Source: Paenibacillus sp. cl123
Lineage (GTDB): Bacteria; Bacillota; Bacilli; Paenibacillales; NBRC-103111
Length of the DNA: 64,000 nt
NCBI RefSeq assembly: GCF_900101595.1
Contig: NZ_FMYY01000009.1
Coordinates: 1 to 64,000, forward strand
Direction: 5' to 3'
The stretch's first letter is position 1. Every line of letters begins with the position of its first letter. Shown here piece after piece: positions 50,038 to 60,400 of the stretch. The position numbers and the translations under genes are program-made. The notes under the pieces are model-generated. The model did no database searches. It was not told where the DNA came from and saw only the letters and a program-made list of their open reading frames with translations.

Positions 50038-51599
50038 CTTTTCTTCACGCTTTCTTTGATGTAATCGGCCGTGCGAAGCGCAAGCGACATCACGGTGTTG
50101 GTCGGATTCCCCGCTCCGGAAGTAACGAATATACTCGCGTCGCAAATGAACAGGTTGGGAATGTCATGGCTTTGTCCATAAGAATTGACGACCGAATCGG
50201 CGGAATTTTTGCCCATCCGGCATCCTCCCATCATATGGGCCGTATCCGGTACGACGAATTCCACTTTACCTCCCTCCGCCTCCAGGATGGAACTCATCTT
50301 ACCTACCGCGTGATTGATCAGTTTTTGGTCGTTCTCCCCGTAGCTGAACGTCACCTTTGCCCGGGGCAGGCCATATTCGTCCTTCTCATCCGTCAAAGTC
50401 ACACGATTATTCGGATTCGGCAATACTTCGCCAACCATGGTGATCCTTCCGTAATGATTGTAGCCCAGCAGCGCCTGCCTGAATCGCTCGCCCCATATCG
50501 GGCCGCCCTGCGCTTTGGAAATCCCGCTTGCGAATTCAACCGGTCTTGCGCCATGAGCATGAAGCGTATACCCGCGGACAAAATCGCGATTCGGGTCTGT
50601 CCGATAATAATCCAAAGTCGTTGCGAGCACCGGCGTCCCTTTATACAAGCGGATCTCGTAATCGAACCTGGCGTATACGTCATTGCTGCTGTGGACCATG
50701 ATGGATTTGCCGACCATGCCGCTGCTGTTTGCAAGTCCGTCCGGGAACTGCGCATTGGCTGAATTGAGCAGCAGCCTTGGCGTCTCCACAACGAATGCGC
50801 TGAGGATCACCAGCTTCGCCTTTTGCTCATACGTGCTGCCGTTTCGGACAAATGTCACCCCTTTAGCCAACCCGTCCTTGCCCATCAGCACCTGCGTCAC
50901 CATGCAATCGGGCAGCACCTCGGCCCCGGCCTTGATCGCTTTCGGGATATGCGAAATAAGCGTGCTGAACTTAGCGTCCGGCATGCAGCCTTGATTGCAA
51001 AAGCCGCGGTTGATGCACGGCGGACGGCCTTCAAATGGCGCAGACAAGATGGCCAGCGGCGCAACGGACGAGCGGATCCCCCGCTTTTCGCAGCCGTTCA
51101 TGAATAAATAGGCGTTCGGGCTAAGCGGCTCACGCTCCGGATACGGATAAGGACCGTTAAAGTGCCCCCAGGGAAAATGCTTCGGTCCGGATACCGCAAT
51201 AGCTTTTTCCGTCCGAGTGTAATACGGCTCCAGGTCCTCATAGCTGATCGGCCAATCCTCCGCCACTCCGTCGATGGTTTTCGCCTGGAAGTCCACATCT
51301 TGAAATCGTAAAAATACCCCTGTAAAATGAACGGTTCCACCGCCGACGCCGCGGCCGGAATTGTTATGCCCCATCGTGAGGGGATCGCCGCCATCCACAA
51401 TTCGCGTATCCTGCCAGCCGAGGTTCTTCATGGAGAGCTCGTCGCTGGCAAAATCCTTCTGCGGATCGCGCAGAGGACCCGCCTCCAGCACAACGACAGA
51501 CATCCCGGCTTCGCTTAATTCCTTGGCCAAGACGCCTCCCGCCGCACCCGCTCCGACGATGATGACATCGACCTCCTCATTCGCATAGTTACGCTTCAT
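50013..51599 (-). CDS. GMC-family FAD-dependent oxidoreductase (gluconate/sorbose dehydrogenase-like)
   Basis: A 528-residue flavoprotein. The N-terminal FAD motif VDVIIVGAGAAGGVLAKELSEAG is followed by GRGVGGGTVHFTGVFLRF, and by a C-terminal GGCRMG with SGAGNPTNTVMSLALRTADY, the region with the catalytic His/Asn of GMC enzymes. A Cys-rich CINRGFCNQGCMPDAK is typical of the membrane-bound gluconate 2-dehydrogenase large subunit. It overlaps the small-subunit gene by 11 bases. It should oxidise a sugar or sugar acid and pass electrons to the membrane. Confidence 0.93.
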   Translation of the reverse strand: MKRNYANEEVDVIIVGAGAAGGVLAKELSEAGMSVVVLEAGPLRDPQKDFASDELSMKNLGWQDTRIVDGGDPLTMGHNNSGRGVGGGTVHFTGVFLRFQDVDFQAKTIDGVAEDWPISYEDLEPYYTRTEKAIAVSGPKHFPWGHFNGPYPYPEREPLSPNAYLFMNGCEKRGIRSSVAPLAILSAPFEGRPPCINRGFCNQGCMPDAKFSTLISHIPKAIKAGAEVLPDCMVTQVLMGKDGLAKGVTFVRNGSTYEQKAKLVILSAFVVETPRLLLNSANAQFPDGLANSSGMVGKSIMVHSSNDVYARFDYEIRLYKGTPVLATTLDYYRTDPNRDFVRGYTLHAHGARPVEFASGISKAQGGPIWGERFRQALLGYNHYGRITMVGEVLPNPNNRVTLTDEKDEYGLPRAKVTFSYGENDQKLINHAVGKMSSILEAEGGKVEFVVPDTAHMMGGCRMGKNSADSVVNSYGQSHDIPNLFICDASIFVTSGAGNPTNTVMSLALRTADYIKESVKKRELQASRG

Positions 51600-52191
51600 G
51601 CTCCGCCTTCGCCTCCCAGGGATCCAATTGTCCTAGCTGTGCACGCACGTACCCGCGCGGATATGCCGGTCCGGCATACCCGATATCCGACCAGACCCGC
51701 GGATGCGAGCAATACGATTCAACCGTGAACCGCATCAGTTTATCGAACAACTCCTTCTGGGGAATACCGTTCCATACCTCCGCCGGCACTGCTTTCCCCG
51801 CGCTGATATCCCGCAGCAGCTGCTTTTGCCCAGCCGCATCCAATTGTGAGAAAGACGAGGAGTACTTGTGTTGAGCCGCCTGATCGATCGCCGACAGCCC
51901 TTGACGAATCAACTCCGATGCGGCGGGCACGCCGGCCTTCCGCTGTCCTTCGCCAGGAGATGAATATAACTGGTGATCGATATGGGAAACAACGAGCGCC
52001 AGGGCATCCGGCGAAGAGTCGTCGACCAGCAGGCTGCAAACGCTGCGTAAAATATCGACCTCCTGTTTAGTGAGAAACTGAAACTTTATGACCGAACCTA
52101 TTCGCGAGGTCACGATTTTGCGCGTATGGTCATCCCACTCCTCCTTTTCGTCCAGGACGTTAAAGGAAGGGTACCGCGTTTGCCCGCTCAT
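51589..52191 (-). CDS. Gluconate 2-dehydrogenase subunit 3-family protein
   Basis: A 200-residue small subunit of a GMC dehydrogenase. FQFLTKQEVDILRSVCSLLVDDSS and PRVWSDIGYAGPAYPRGYV are the family landmarks. The start at 52191 (TGGAGGAA upstream) overlaps the preceding membrane-protein stop by four bases. The longer open frame is not needed. No Tat signal is visible. Confidence 0.88.
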   Translation of the reverse strand: MSGQTRYPSFNVLDEKEEWDDHTRKIVTSRIGSVIKFQFLTKQEVDILRSVCSLLVDDSSPDALALVVSHIDHQLYSSPGEGQRKAGVPAASELIRQGLSAIDQAAQHKYSSSFSQLDAAGQKQLLRDISAGKAVPAEVWNGIPQKELFDKLMRFTVESYCSHPRVWSDIGYAGPAYPRGYVRAQLGQLDPWEAKAEHEA

Positions 52192-52589
52192 AGCGGGTTC
52201 CTCCAATAGACCGCGATAAGACCGAGCACACTGAGCGCCGTGAACATCAGCGGAAGCGTAACCGGCGGTCCGATCAGGAAATTGCGCAGCGCCCATCCGC
52301 CAACCCGGATGCCGACCCCCCGGAAGTGGAAATAAAACCCGATCGCCCCGGAAACAATCCCGACCCACATGAAAATCTGAAACAAAGCGCTTAGCCAATT
52401 CGCGTTATAAACCGTTAAGGCAAGTCCGGCTATAAGGAAGATAGGCGCCAAAATAACCGGCACCCACATGGCCTTGTGGTTAAAATTTTGCCGGTAGTGA
52501 AACATCGTCACCTGAATCCCTATCACCATGAAAGCCAGGCTGACGAACAAAACCAAAATTCGTGCTATGGGCCAAGCATCCCAAAACAT
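52188..52589 (-). CDS. Four-helix membrane protein associated with GMC dehydrogenase
   Basis: A 133-residue protein with four membrane segments and no recognised domain. It is the first gene of a three-gene overlapping operon with the dehydrogenase subunits, so it may anchor the complex or pass electrons to quinone. No haem-binding CxxCH is present. Confidence 0.75.
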   Translation of the reverse strand: MFWDAWPIARILVLFVSLAFMVIGIQVTMFHYRQNFNHKAMWVPVILAPIFLIAGLALTVYNANWLSALFQIFMWVGIVSGAIGFYFHFRGVGIRVGGWALRNFLIGPPVTLPLMFTALSVLGLIAVYWRNPL

Positions 52590-52671
52590 GCGTTTTCCCT
52601 CATTTCTTAGGTGTCGTTATGGCATAGCTCTCTTCAAGTTAACATCTCCAGTTCCAGAAAATTCATCCAAA

Positions 52672-52690
52672 CCTGTTCATAATGAACAAG
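52672..52690. promoter_or_regulatory. Palindromic operator between divergent oxidase operons
   Basis: TGTTCATAATGAACA (52674-52688) is a perfect palindrome with one central base. One more pairing outward gives a 19-base site with a single mismatch pair. It lies midway between the start codons of the GMC operon and the pyruvate-oxidase-like operon, a position suitable for controlling both. Confidence 0.6.
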
Positions 52691-52731
52691 CCGCACACTC
52701 ATACTAAGAAAAAGGCAAGGAGCTGTCAGAC

Positions 52732-54411
52732 ATGACCCTATTTACGGAAGTGAGCCGCGACATTCAATTACAGGAAGAAGCCGCAGCCCAAACGGTTGCG
52801 GATGTAATGATCGAGCAGTTGAGATTGTGGGGCGTCAAGCGCATTTATGGGGTGATCGGGGACGCTATTTTCGGCTTTATGGAAGGTCTCTCCCGCCAGC
52901 ATGAATTGGAGTGGATCGGCGTAAAACATGAATCCGTCGCTGCCATGATGGCGTCCGCCGAAGCCAAATTAACCGGTCGGATCGCCGTATGCGCCGCGCA
53001 AATGGGACCTGGCCTGACCAATCTGATGACCGGCCTTGGAGACGCATATTTAGATGGCGTACCTGTGCTGGCTATTACCGGACAAGCGCCCCTCCGCAAG
53101 ATAGGAACGGCATACAAGCAATATATCAATCAGCAGGAGCTCGTTCAGGCGATTACGGGGTTCAGCCGTATCGTCGTCCATCCCGACGCTGTCGTTGATA
53201 CTGTTGCACAGGCTCTATTTACGGCAGTGGGGCAATCAGCGCCCGTTCACCTGTCTATCCCCTCCGATCTATGGACACTTCCGTGCGGGGCAAAACCGCA
53301 CGAAGCGATTCGGATCGCAAAACCAGCAGCTGAACCGAGCGAAATCCGGCAGGCGGCAAGCTTAATGCTTAACGCGCAGCGACCCGTCATTCTTGCCGGT
53401 AACCGGGCAAGATTAGCCGGCGAAGCAATCGGGCATTTGGCTGATCGCTGGGGATGCGGCATTATCATGGGTTACGGAGCGAAGGGGATCATAGCTGATT
53501 CCTCCCCTTACCTGCTCGGCGGGCTGGGCGAAGGGGGCAATCCTTTGGCAAGCGACTTATGCAAACAGGCGGATGTCGTCCTGGCCGTCGGTACCTCTTG
53601 GTGGCCGGACCGTCATGTCCCCGAGCACGCGCAAGTGATCCATATCGAAGAAAGAATTTCGGAGATCGGAAAGGCCGTCCCCTCACAGATCGGGATCGTC
53701 GGCAGCATAGCGGAGACCGTTCGGACGCTTACAGACTGCATGGAAAACTACTGTCCTCCTCGCAATTGGCTGCAGGCTGTGAACCAGTGCAAGCAGGCTT
53801 GGAATGATCAAAACAGCCGCGAACGTGCGATTTCAGCTTCACCGCTTCACCCGGCATCCATCGTCAGCGTCATGGAACAAACGATGGACAACGACGCCAT
53901 CATTGCGCTGGATGAGGGAGATGTCACCCTATGGTTCCTGAGAAATTTTAAGGGAACAGCCCAGCAACTGGTGCTGTCGGAGCGCTGGAGAACGATGGGA
54001 TTCGGTTTGCCGGCCGCCATGGCCGCGAAATGCTCGTACCCGAACCGGCAGGTCGTTTGTGTGACGGGGGACGGCGGATTAGGAATGGTTCAGGCGGATT
54101 TGATCACAGCCGCACGTTACGGACTTCCCGTCACCGTCATCGTGTTCAATAATGGAGCTCTGCAGATGGAACAAGACAAATTGACGATGAAGCACCGCCG
54201 TCCGTTTGAAACAGACATCTCGAATCCGAATTTCGTTCAAATTGCCGAAGCGTCCGGATGGGCGGCCAAACGAGCCGAAACGAATGACGAGCTTCGCATC
54301 GCCTTGGATGAAGCGAAATCAGCAACCAAGCCTTACCTGATCGATGTCCCGGCAGCGAAAGTCACGCATCCGGATTTTCAAATCCAACATGAAGGGAGTA
54401 TGCATCCATGA
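52732..54411 (+). CDS. Thiamine-diphosphate-dependent enzyme, pyruvate oxidase-like
   Basis: A 559-residue member of the pyruvate oxidase/acetolactate synthase family, closest in look to YdaP/pyruvate oxidase. N-terminal GVIGDAIFGFMEGL and the activating Glu in KHESVAAMMASAEAKLTG are seen. The ThDP/Mg site is GDGGLGMVQADLITAARYGL with FNNG. It would decarboxylate pyruvate to acetate or acetyl phosphate using FAD. AAGGAG precedes the start. Its stop overlaps the SDR start by four bases. Confidence 0.92.
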   Translation: MTLFTEVSRDIQLQEEAAAQTVADVMIEQLRLWGVKRIYGVIGDAIFGFMEGLSRQHELEWIGVKHESVAAMMASAEAKLTGRIAVCAAQMGPGLTNLMTGLGDAYLDGVPVLAITGQAPLRKIGTAYKQYINQQELVQAITGFSRIVVHPDAVVDTVAQALFTAVGQSAPVHLSIPSDLWTLPCGAKPHEAIRIAKPAAEPSEIRQAASLMLNAQRPVILAGNRARLAGEAIGHLADRWGCGIIMGYGAKGIIADSSPYLLGGLGEGGNPLASDLCKQADVVLAVGTSWWPDRHVPEHAQVIHIEERISEIGKAVPSQIGIVGSIAETVRTLTDCMENYCPPRNWLQAVNQCKQAWNDQNSRERAISASPLHPASIVSVMEQTMDNDAIIALDEGDVTLWFLRNFKGTAQQLVLSERWRTMGFGLPAAMAAKCSYPNRQVVCVTGDGGLGMVQADLITAARYGLPVTVIVFNNGALQMEQDKLTMKHRRPFETDISNPNFVQIAEASGWAAKRAETNDELRIALDEAKSATKPYLIDVPAAKVTHPDFQIQHEGSMHP

Positions 54412-55301
54412 CAACGGCAACTGAAAACCATCCCGCATCCGTCGCCATGCCCAAACCGCCTTATCCGCTTCAGCATCAGGATACGCAGCCGGGTATCGAA
54501 TCTTTGATGAATCCGCGTCCCATCTACGACGATCCGAACTATAAGCCTGCCGGCAAGCTGAAGGATAAAGTGGCCGTTATAACCGGAGGAGACAGCGGCC
54601 AAGGGCGCGCCATAGCCGTGGCCTTCGCCAAAGAAGGCGCAGATGTCGTCATTGTGTATTTGAACGAGCATACGGATGCGGAAGAAACCAGACAGGCGGT
54701 CGAGCAAAGAGGACGCACATGCCTTTGCATAGCCGGGGATCTTGGCCAAGAAGCCTTTTGCCGGCAAATTGTGGACCAGACCGTGGCACAATTCGGCAAG
54801 CTGGATATTCTCGTGAATAACGCGGCGGAGCAGCATGTGCAGACCAGCTTGGAGAGCATCACATCCGAACAAATGGAAAAAACGTTTCGGACCAACTTTT
54901 ACTCGGTATTTTATTTAACGAAGTTTGCCCTTCCCCATTTGAAGCAAGGGAGCAGTATCATCAACGCCGCCTCCCTCACCGCCTATGAGGGGAACGAACA
55001 GCTTATCGATTATTCAGCCACCAAGGGAGCCATCGTTGCTTTCACCCGTTCGCTCTCGAAATCGCTGCACAGCAGGGGCATTCGTGTCAACGGCGTCGTC
55101 CCCGGAAGCATATGGACGCCTCTGATCCCTGCCTCCTTCCCTGCCGCTCAAGTTGCGAAGTGGGGCGAAAAAAATCCGATGGGGCGCGCAGGCCAGCCCT
55201 GCGAGATCGCCCCTGCGTATGTGTTTCTGGCATCGGATGACTCCTCGTATATTTCGGGGCAATTCATTCATGCCACGGGCGGCGTCGTTATGAATAGTTG
55301 A
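54408..55301 (+). CDS. SDR oxidoreductase with N-terminal extension (YhxC/YhxD type)
   Basis: A 297-residue SDR with a 45-residue Pro-rich N-terminal extension, as in the YhxC/YhxD/general-stress group. The nucleotide motif is TGGDSGQGRA, NNAA replaces NNAG, and the catalytic YSATKGA follows. Translationally coupled (ATGA) to the pyruvate-oxidase-like gene. Substrate unknown. Confidence 0.92.
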   Translation: MTTATENHPASVAMPKPPYPLQHQDTQPGIESLMNPRPIYDDPNYKPAGKLKDKVAVITGGDSGQGRAIAVAFAKEGADVVIVYLNEHTDAEETRQAVEQRGRTCLCIAGDLGQEAFCRQIVDQTVAQFGKLDILVNNAAEQHVQTSLESITSEQMEKTFRTNFYSVFYLTKFALPHLKQGSSIINAASLTAYEGNEQLIDYSATKGAIVAFTRSLSKSLHSRGIRVNGVVPGSIWTPLIPASFPAAQVAKWGEKNPMGRAGQPCEIAPAYVFLASDDSSYISGQFIHATGGVVMNS

Positions 55302-55313
55302 GGAGATCATCTT

Positions 55314-56432
55314 GTGAACATTCAAAAAGTCGAAACCTTTCCGCTCTTCTATCGCCTGCCGAGGCCATACGGCGACGCCAATGGAATGAAAGCATACCGG
55401 ACCTGTTACTTGATTCGCATAACGACCGAAGCCGGTGTCGAAGGCTGGGGCGAATGCACCGATTGGCTGCCGACTTTGCACAAAGGTTTTCATGAGCGAA
55501 TCATTCCCCATTTGATCGGCAAGCCGGCTACCGACCGAACGAAAATCGTCCGGACCATCAAAAAATGGCATGCGCGCGCCGCCGCCGCCGTGAGTATGGC
55601 GCTAACCGAAATTATGGCCAAAACATGCGGAGCATCGGTCTGCCAGCTATGGGGCGGCAAGCTTCGCGACAAAGTGCCTGTCTATGCATCGTTTCAGTCT
55701 TATTCGGAAGAGACGGATTGGCAGGAGCATGCTTTGAAAGGGATCGAGCATGCCATCCGTCAGGGATATAGGAGTGTAAAAGTAAAAATCGGCGGCAAAT
55801 CCATCGCCGAGGATCAGCAGCACATCGCCTCAGTGCAGGCGCTGCTGCAAGGAGAGGTTTCATTGGCGCTGGATGCCAATCAAAGCTATGACTTAAGCGC
55901 GGCCCTTCAGTGGCGGCCGTTGTTCAAAGAATGGACCAATCTGTCATGGCTGGAAGAGCCGATGCCGGTCAAGCATATTGCCGAATACGCCTTGCTAAGA
56001 AGCCGGCTGTTCGTACCCTTGGCCGGCGGCGAAAATTTGGCTGCGGCGGCCGAGTTCATTCCTTTACTGGCGCAGCATGCTCTCGATTTCCTCACCCCCG
56101 ATCCGCTTCATCTGACGGGCATCGACGTTTACCGGGAAACCTTGCGGCTGGCCAGGAGCTTTGGCATTCGCGTAACGCCGCACGCCTATGACGGCGCCTT
56201 GACGCGTCTATACGCCATTTTCGCGCAAGCCTGTCTGGAGCCATGGAGCAAAATGGAACCCGATGCCATTGAGCCCGTGGAATGGGATGCGATGGATAAT
56301 CCGTTCACGGCTTTATTCGCCGTTCAGCCTGCCAACGGTTCCATCACGGTGCCTGACGGCTGCGGCATCGGACTTGAGATTGACTCTGAGCTGCTTACGT
56401 TCTACCGGTGGGATGGCAGCGGTTATTTGTAA
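55314..56432 (+). CDS. Mandelate racemase/muconate lactonizing enzyme-family protein (enolase superfamily)
   Basis: A 372-residue enolase-superfamily enzyme. The base motif YRSVKVKIGG is followed by metal ligands in ALDANQSYD, LEEP and GGEN, and the C-terminal TPHAYDGAL gives the second catalytic His. This His-type pattern fits dehydration of sugar acids. GTG start at 55314, 12 bases after the SDR gene, so part of the same operon. A sugar-acid dehydratase would match the gluconate-type GMC operon next door; this is inference. Confidence 0.9.
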   Translation: MNIQKVETFPLFYRLPRPYGDANGMKAYRTCYLIRITTEAGVEGWGECTDWLPTLHKGFHERIIPHLIGKPATDRTKIVRTIKKWHARAAAAVSMALTEIMAKTCGASVCQLWGGKLRDKVPVYASFQSYSEETDWQEHALKGIEHAIRQGYRSVKVKIGGKSIAEDQQHIASVQALLQGEVSLALDANQSYDLSAALQWRPLFKEWTNLSWLEEPMPVKHIAEYALLRSRLFVPLAGGENLAAAAEFIPLLAQHALDFLTPDPLHLTGIDVYRETLRLARSFGIRVTPHAYDGALTRLYAIFAQACLEPWSKMEPDAIEPVEWDAMDNPFTALFAVQPANGSITVPDGCGIGLEIDSELLTFYRWDGSGYL

Positions 56433-56516
56433 AGCGGGGGATTACCGGTGCGGATGGATTAACGGGACTCAGCGACGCTTACGGCCGGAATCTTCGTGTA
56501 TCAAAAAATAACGGGA

Positions 56517-56584
56517 ACAGAGACCCCGTTAACGGTCGAATTTGGGGGCTTCGTCTGTCCCCAAGGACAGCTAACGGGGTCTGT
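56517..56584. terminator. Complex inverted repeat between convergent genes
   Basis: Outer arms GACCCCGTTA (56522-56531) and TAACGGGGTC (56572-56581) enclose a smaller hairpin (TTGGGG with CCCCAA). It lies between the enolase-family and AlkD-like genes and probably stops transcription from both sides. Confidence 0.5.
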
Positions 56585-56601
56585 ACCTGCTGTGGAACCA
56601 A

Positions 56602-57309
56602 CTAACACCTTACATATTTGCGTTTGAATCCAAGCTGCTCTTTTTCGATCGCCTTTTGAATATTTTCGGACGCGGACAGGAATTTGCTTTTGTTTTTATC
56701 CCGTTTCACTTCTACCGGCCCTATCGCCTTTGCCGTCTCGACCGCCTTGTCATGAAGCGGCAAATAAGATACCGCTACGGTGTAAATAAAATGATTCATC
56801 GCGTATTTTGTTCGTTCGGGAGCTTCGCCGATCGTACTTTGCGCAGCTTCCAGCATACCCGCCATTTTGCTTTCGGAAAATTCCACGTCCGGCCGGCTGC
56901 CCAAAAGCCAGCAATAGCAGCTCCAGCCCGCAGACATGCGCAGCTCCTCGCCGCTTGCGATCCATGTATCGGCAACCTCCTGAGCGATATCGGCTTCCGC
57001 CAAGGTTACCGCAACTACATAATCGGATAGCATATAAAAATAAGCTCCATCCATCCAGCGATCAAAATCTGCAGCGCTCATCGCCATCGGATCGGCAATG
57101 ATGCCGGCAAAGTATATGGCGTCGTAGTTCCCTGTCGCATAAAGCTGGTCGGCGAGCGGCTGATTTCGTTTGATTTTCTTGGCCATAGGCTTCATGGCGC
57201 CTGTCGCCACGCCAAAAAGCGGTTCTTGCGCCCCGTTGGACATATACATTTTTTTGAGTCGCTCCTTGCCAAGAGCCTCAAGCTCCCGCATGACCGTCTC
57301 TGCATCCAT
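56602..57309 (-). CDS. AlkD-like DNA alkylation repair protein
   Basis: A 235-residue all-helical HEAT-like-repeat protein of the AlkD family (N-terminal LGKERLKKMYMSNGAQEPLFGV, repeated Trp/Tyr-rich helices). AlkD excises N3- or N7-alkylpurines without base flipping. This is one of the shorter, diverged paralogues, so glycosylase activity is not certain. Confidence 0.85.
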   Translation of the reverse strand: MDAETVMRELEALGKERLKKMYMSNGAQEPLFGVATGAMKPMAKKIKRNQPLADQLYATGNYDAIYFAGIIADPMAMSAADFDRWMDGAYFYMLSDYVVAVTLAEADIAQEVADTWIASGEELRMSAGWSCYCWLLGSRPDVEFSESKMAGMLEAAQSTIGEAPERTKYAMNHFIYTVAVSYLPLHDKAVETAKAIGPVEVKRDKNKSKFLSASENIQKAIEKEQLGFKRKYVRC

Positions 57310-57400
57310 CGATTAGCACCCCTTCATTTAGTTATTCCCATTTCACAGCATGACCGCAAGAAAATCTACCGCGTGCTTCCGGTTTAGCTTACCGACTCGC

Positions 57401-60400
57401 TTACTCAACCCGCAGCCGAACCTGCCGCTCGCCCATCGGCAGCTCCTCCATCCCGTCTTCCTGCGCATACCTGACGCTCTCCAGCAGCAGATGCTCCTGC
57501 AGCACGGAGTCGAACCGCTCCAGCGCCTCTCTGAGTCCGGCATCTACGTCCAGCACGAGACGGATGCGCTGCTCGAGCGGCAGCTGCAGCTTCTTGCGGT
57601 AATCCTGCACAAGCCGGATGACCTCCCGCACCAAGCCTTCTTGCTCCAGCTCAGGGCTGATCGCCGTATTCAGCGTTACCGTCATCCCTCCCGCCGAAGC
57701 GGAAGCGAAGCCGGCCTTCGCCTGCATCTCGACGAGCAGCTCGGAGAGCGGCAGCGCAAGCGTCTCGCCTTCCACCTGCAGGCGTAGCTCGCCTTGCCGG
57801 ACGGCCTGCCTCGCTTCCTCCGCAGACAGCCCGCGAAGCAGGGCTTGCACCGGCGCCACCAGCTTGCCGTACTTCTTCCCGGCCAGCTTCAGATTCAGCT
57901 TCAGACTGTAGTCCACGAAGCTGCTGTCGCTGCGTTCCAAACGCAGAGCCTTCACATTGAGCTCCTCGCGGATAATATCTGCGAACCTGCCAAGCTCCCA
58001 GTCCTCATCAAGCGATACGATGAGCTCGGAGAGCGGCTGCCGCGTCTTGATCCCGGATTCGGCCCGGATCGTACGGGCCAGCTCGACGATCTGCCGCGCT
58101 GTCCCCATATCGGCTTCAAGCCGCTCGTCAATCTCCGCTTCCCGGGCATCCGGGTAATCGGTCAGATGCACGCTGCCCTCTCCGCCCAGATTGCCCCACA
58201 GATCCTCCGCGATAAAAGGCATATAAGGAGCAACCGCCCGGGCCACGGTCAGCAGCACGGTGCGCAGCGTCCGATAGGCGTCCAGCTTGTCGTCCGTCAG
58301 CCCGCTGCCCCAGAACCGGTCGCGGGAGCGGCGGATGTACCAGTTGCTGAGGTCATCGACGAACAGCTCCAGCTGGCGAGCGGGTCCAAGGAAGTCATTC
58401 GCGTCCAGCCCCTTGCGGGCGAGCTTCAGCACACTGTTAAGCCTTGAAACGATCCACCGGTCCAGCTCCTGCCCCGAAGGCCGGTCCGGATGCTCCTCCG
58501 GGCGGTAGCCGTCAATGGCGGCGTACAGCGAATAAAACGCGTGAGCGTTATGCAGCGTATCGACGACCTTGGACTTCGCCTCCGCCACCATCCCCTTGGC
58601 GAACCGTTTGCTGTTCCAGGGCGCACTGCCGGACAGCAGCGCCCAGCGGAACGCGTCGCTGCCGTAGTCGCCGATGATCTCCCAGGGATCGATCACATTG
58701 CCCTTGCTTTTGGACATCTTCTGTCCGGCTTCATCCAGGATATGACCGGTCGAGATGACCGCCTTGTACGGCAGCTCGCCGTTGTACAGCGTCGAGACGG
58801 CCAGCAGGCTGAAAAACCAGCCGCGGGTCTGGTCGATGCCCTCGCAGATCATATCCGCCGGATACTGCTCCCGGAACAATTGCTTATCGCCAAACGGGTA
58901 ATGATACTGTGCGAACGGCATCGAGCCGCTGTCGAACCAGACGTCGATCACCTCCGGCGTCCGCTCCATCTCGCCGCCGCAAGCGCAGCGCAGCTTCACC
59001 TCATCCACGTACGGCTTGTGCAGCTCCAGATCGTCTCCGACCGGGCGCAGGGCCCGGTCCTTCAGCTCCCGGCGGCTGCCCGGCGCGTACTCGCTCCCGC
59101 ATTCGCCGCACTCCCATACGTTGAGCGGCGTTCCCCAATACCGGTTGCGGCTGATGTTCCAATCGACCAGCTCCTCCAGAAACTTGCCGAAGCGGCCTTC
59201 GCGCAGATGCTCCGGATGCCACGCGACCCGGCTGTTATTGGCGATCAGCTGATCCTTGACCGCCGTCGTGCGGATAAACCAGCTCTCCGTCGCGTAATAG
59301 AGCAGCGGGGACTTGCAGCGCCAGCAGAACGGATAGCTGTGCTCGTAGCGCTCCTTGGCGAACAGCAGCCCTCGCGCAGACAGCTCCTTCACGATATCGA
59401 CGTCGCAGTCCTTCACGAACCGTCCGGCGAAGTCCGAGACGACGCCGGTATAACGGCCCGCCGCGTCGACGACATTCACAAAGTCAAGCTCATGGCTGCG
59501 GGCGGTGCGGTAGTCGTCTTCCCCATGCGCCGGCGCGATATGGACGATTCCAGTTCCGCTCGAGCTGCTCACATATTCCGCGTCGACGACTACATGCCCC
59601 TTCTTTACGTTCAAATAGCCAAATGGAGGGTCGTAAGCCATCCCGACAAACTCGGACCCCTTATGCACCGACAAAATTTTATAGTCCTGCTTCATCACCT
59701 GCTCGACCAGGCTTCGCGCCACTACATATACCTCTCCCCGGTGCTCGACCCTGGCATAGTCCAGCTCCCGGTTCACCGCGAGCGCCACATTGGCCGGCAG
59801 CGTCCACGGCGTGGTCGTCCAAGCCAGGAAAAATTCGCCGCTTGCCCTGCTCCTGAACTTGACCGTGGCGCTCAAATCCTTCACATCCTCGTAGCCCTGC
59901 GCCACTTCATGCGAGCTGAGCGTCGTCTGACAGTCCGGACAATACGGGCTGACCCGGTGGCCTTTGTACAGCAGTCCCTTCCCGTGTATGGTCGACAAAA
60001 TATGCCACACACTTTCGATATAGTCGTTGTCCAAGGTGACATAAGGATGGTCCATATCCGTCCAGTAGCCGATCGCCTCCGTCAGCTCGCGCCACTGCTT
60101 CTCATATTCAAACACGCTGCTGCGGCACTGCTCGACGAACGGCGCTACGCCGTACTTCTCGATGTCCTGCTTGCCCGAGATGCCGAGCTGCTTCTCCACC
60201 CCCAGCTCTACCGGCAGGCCATGCGTATCCCAGCCCGCCTTGCGCACGACCCGGTAGCCGGCCATCGTCTTGTAGCGCCCGACGAAATCCTTGATGACGC
60301 GCCCCAGCACATGACCGATATGCGGCTTGCCGTTAGCTGTCGGCGGACCCTCGTAGAAGACGAAGTTCGGGCGTCCCTCCCGGCTCGCCACGGACCGGCG

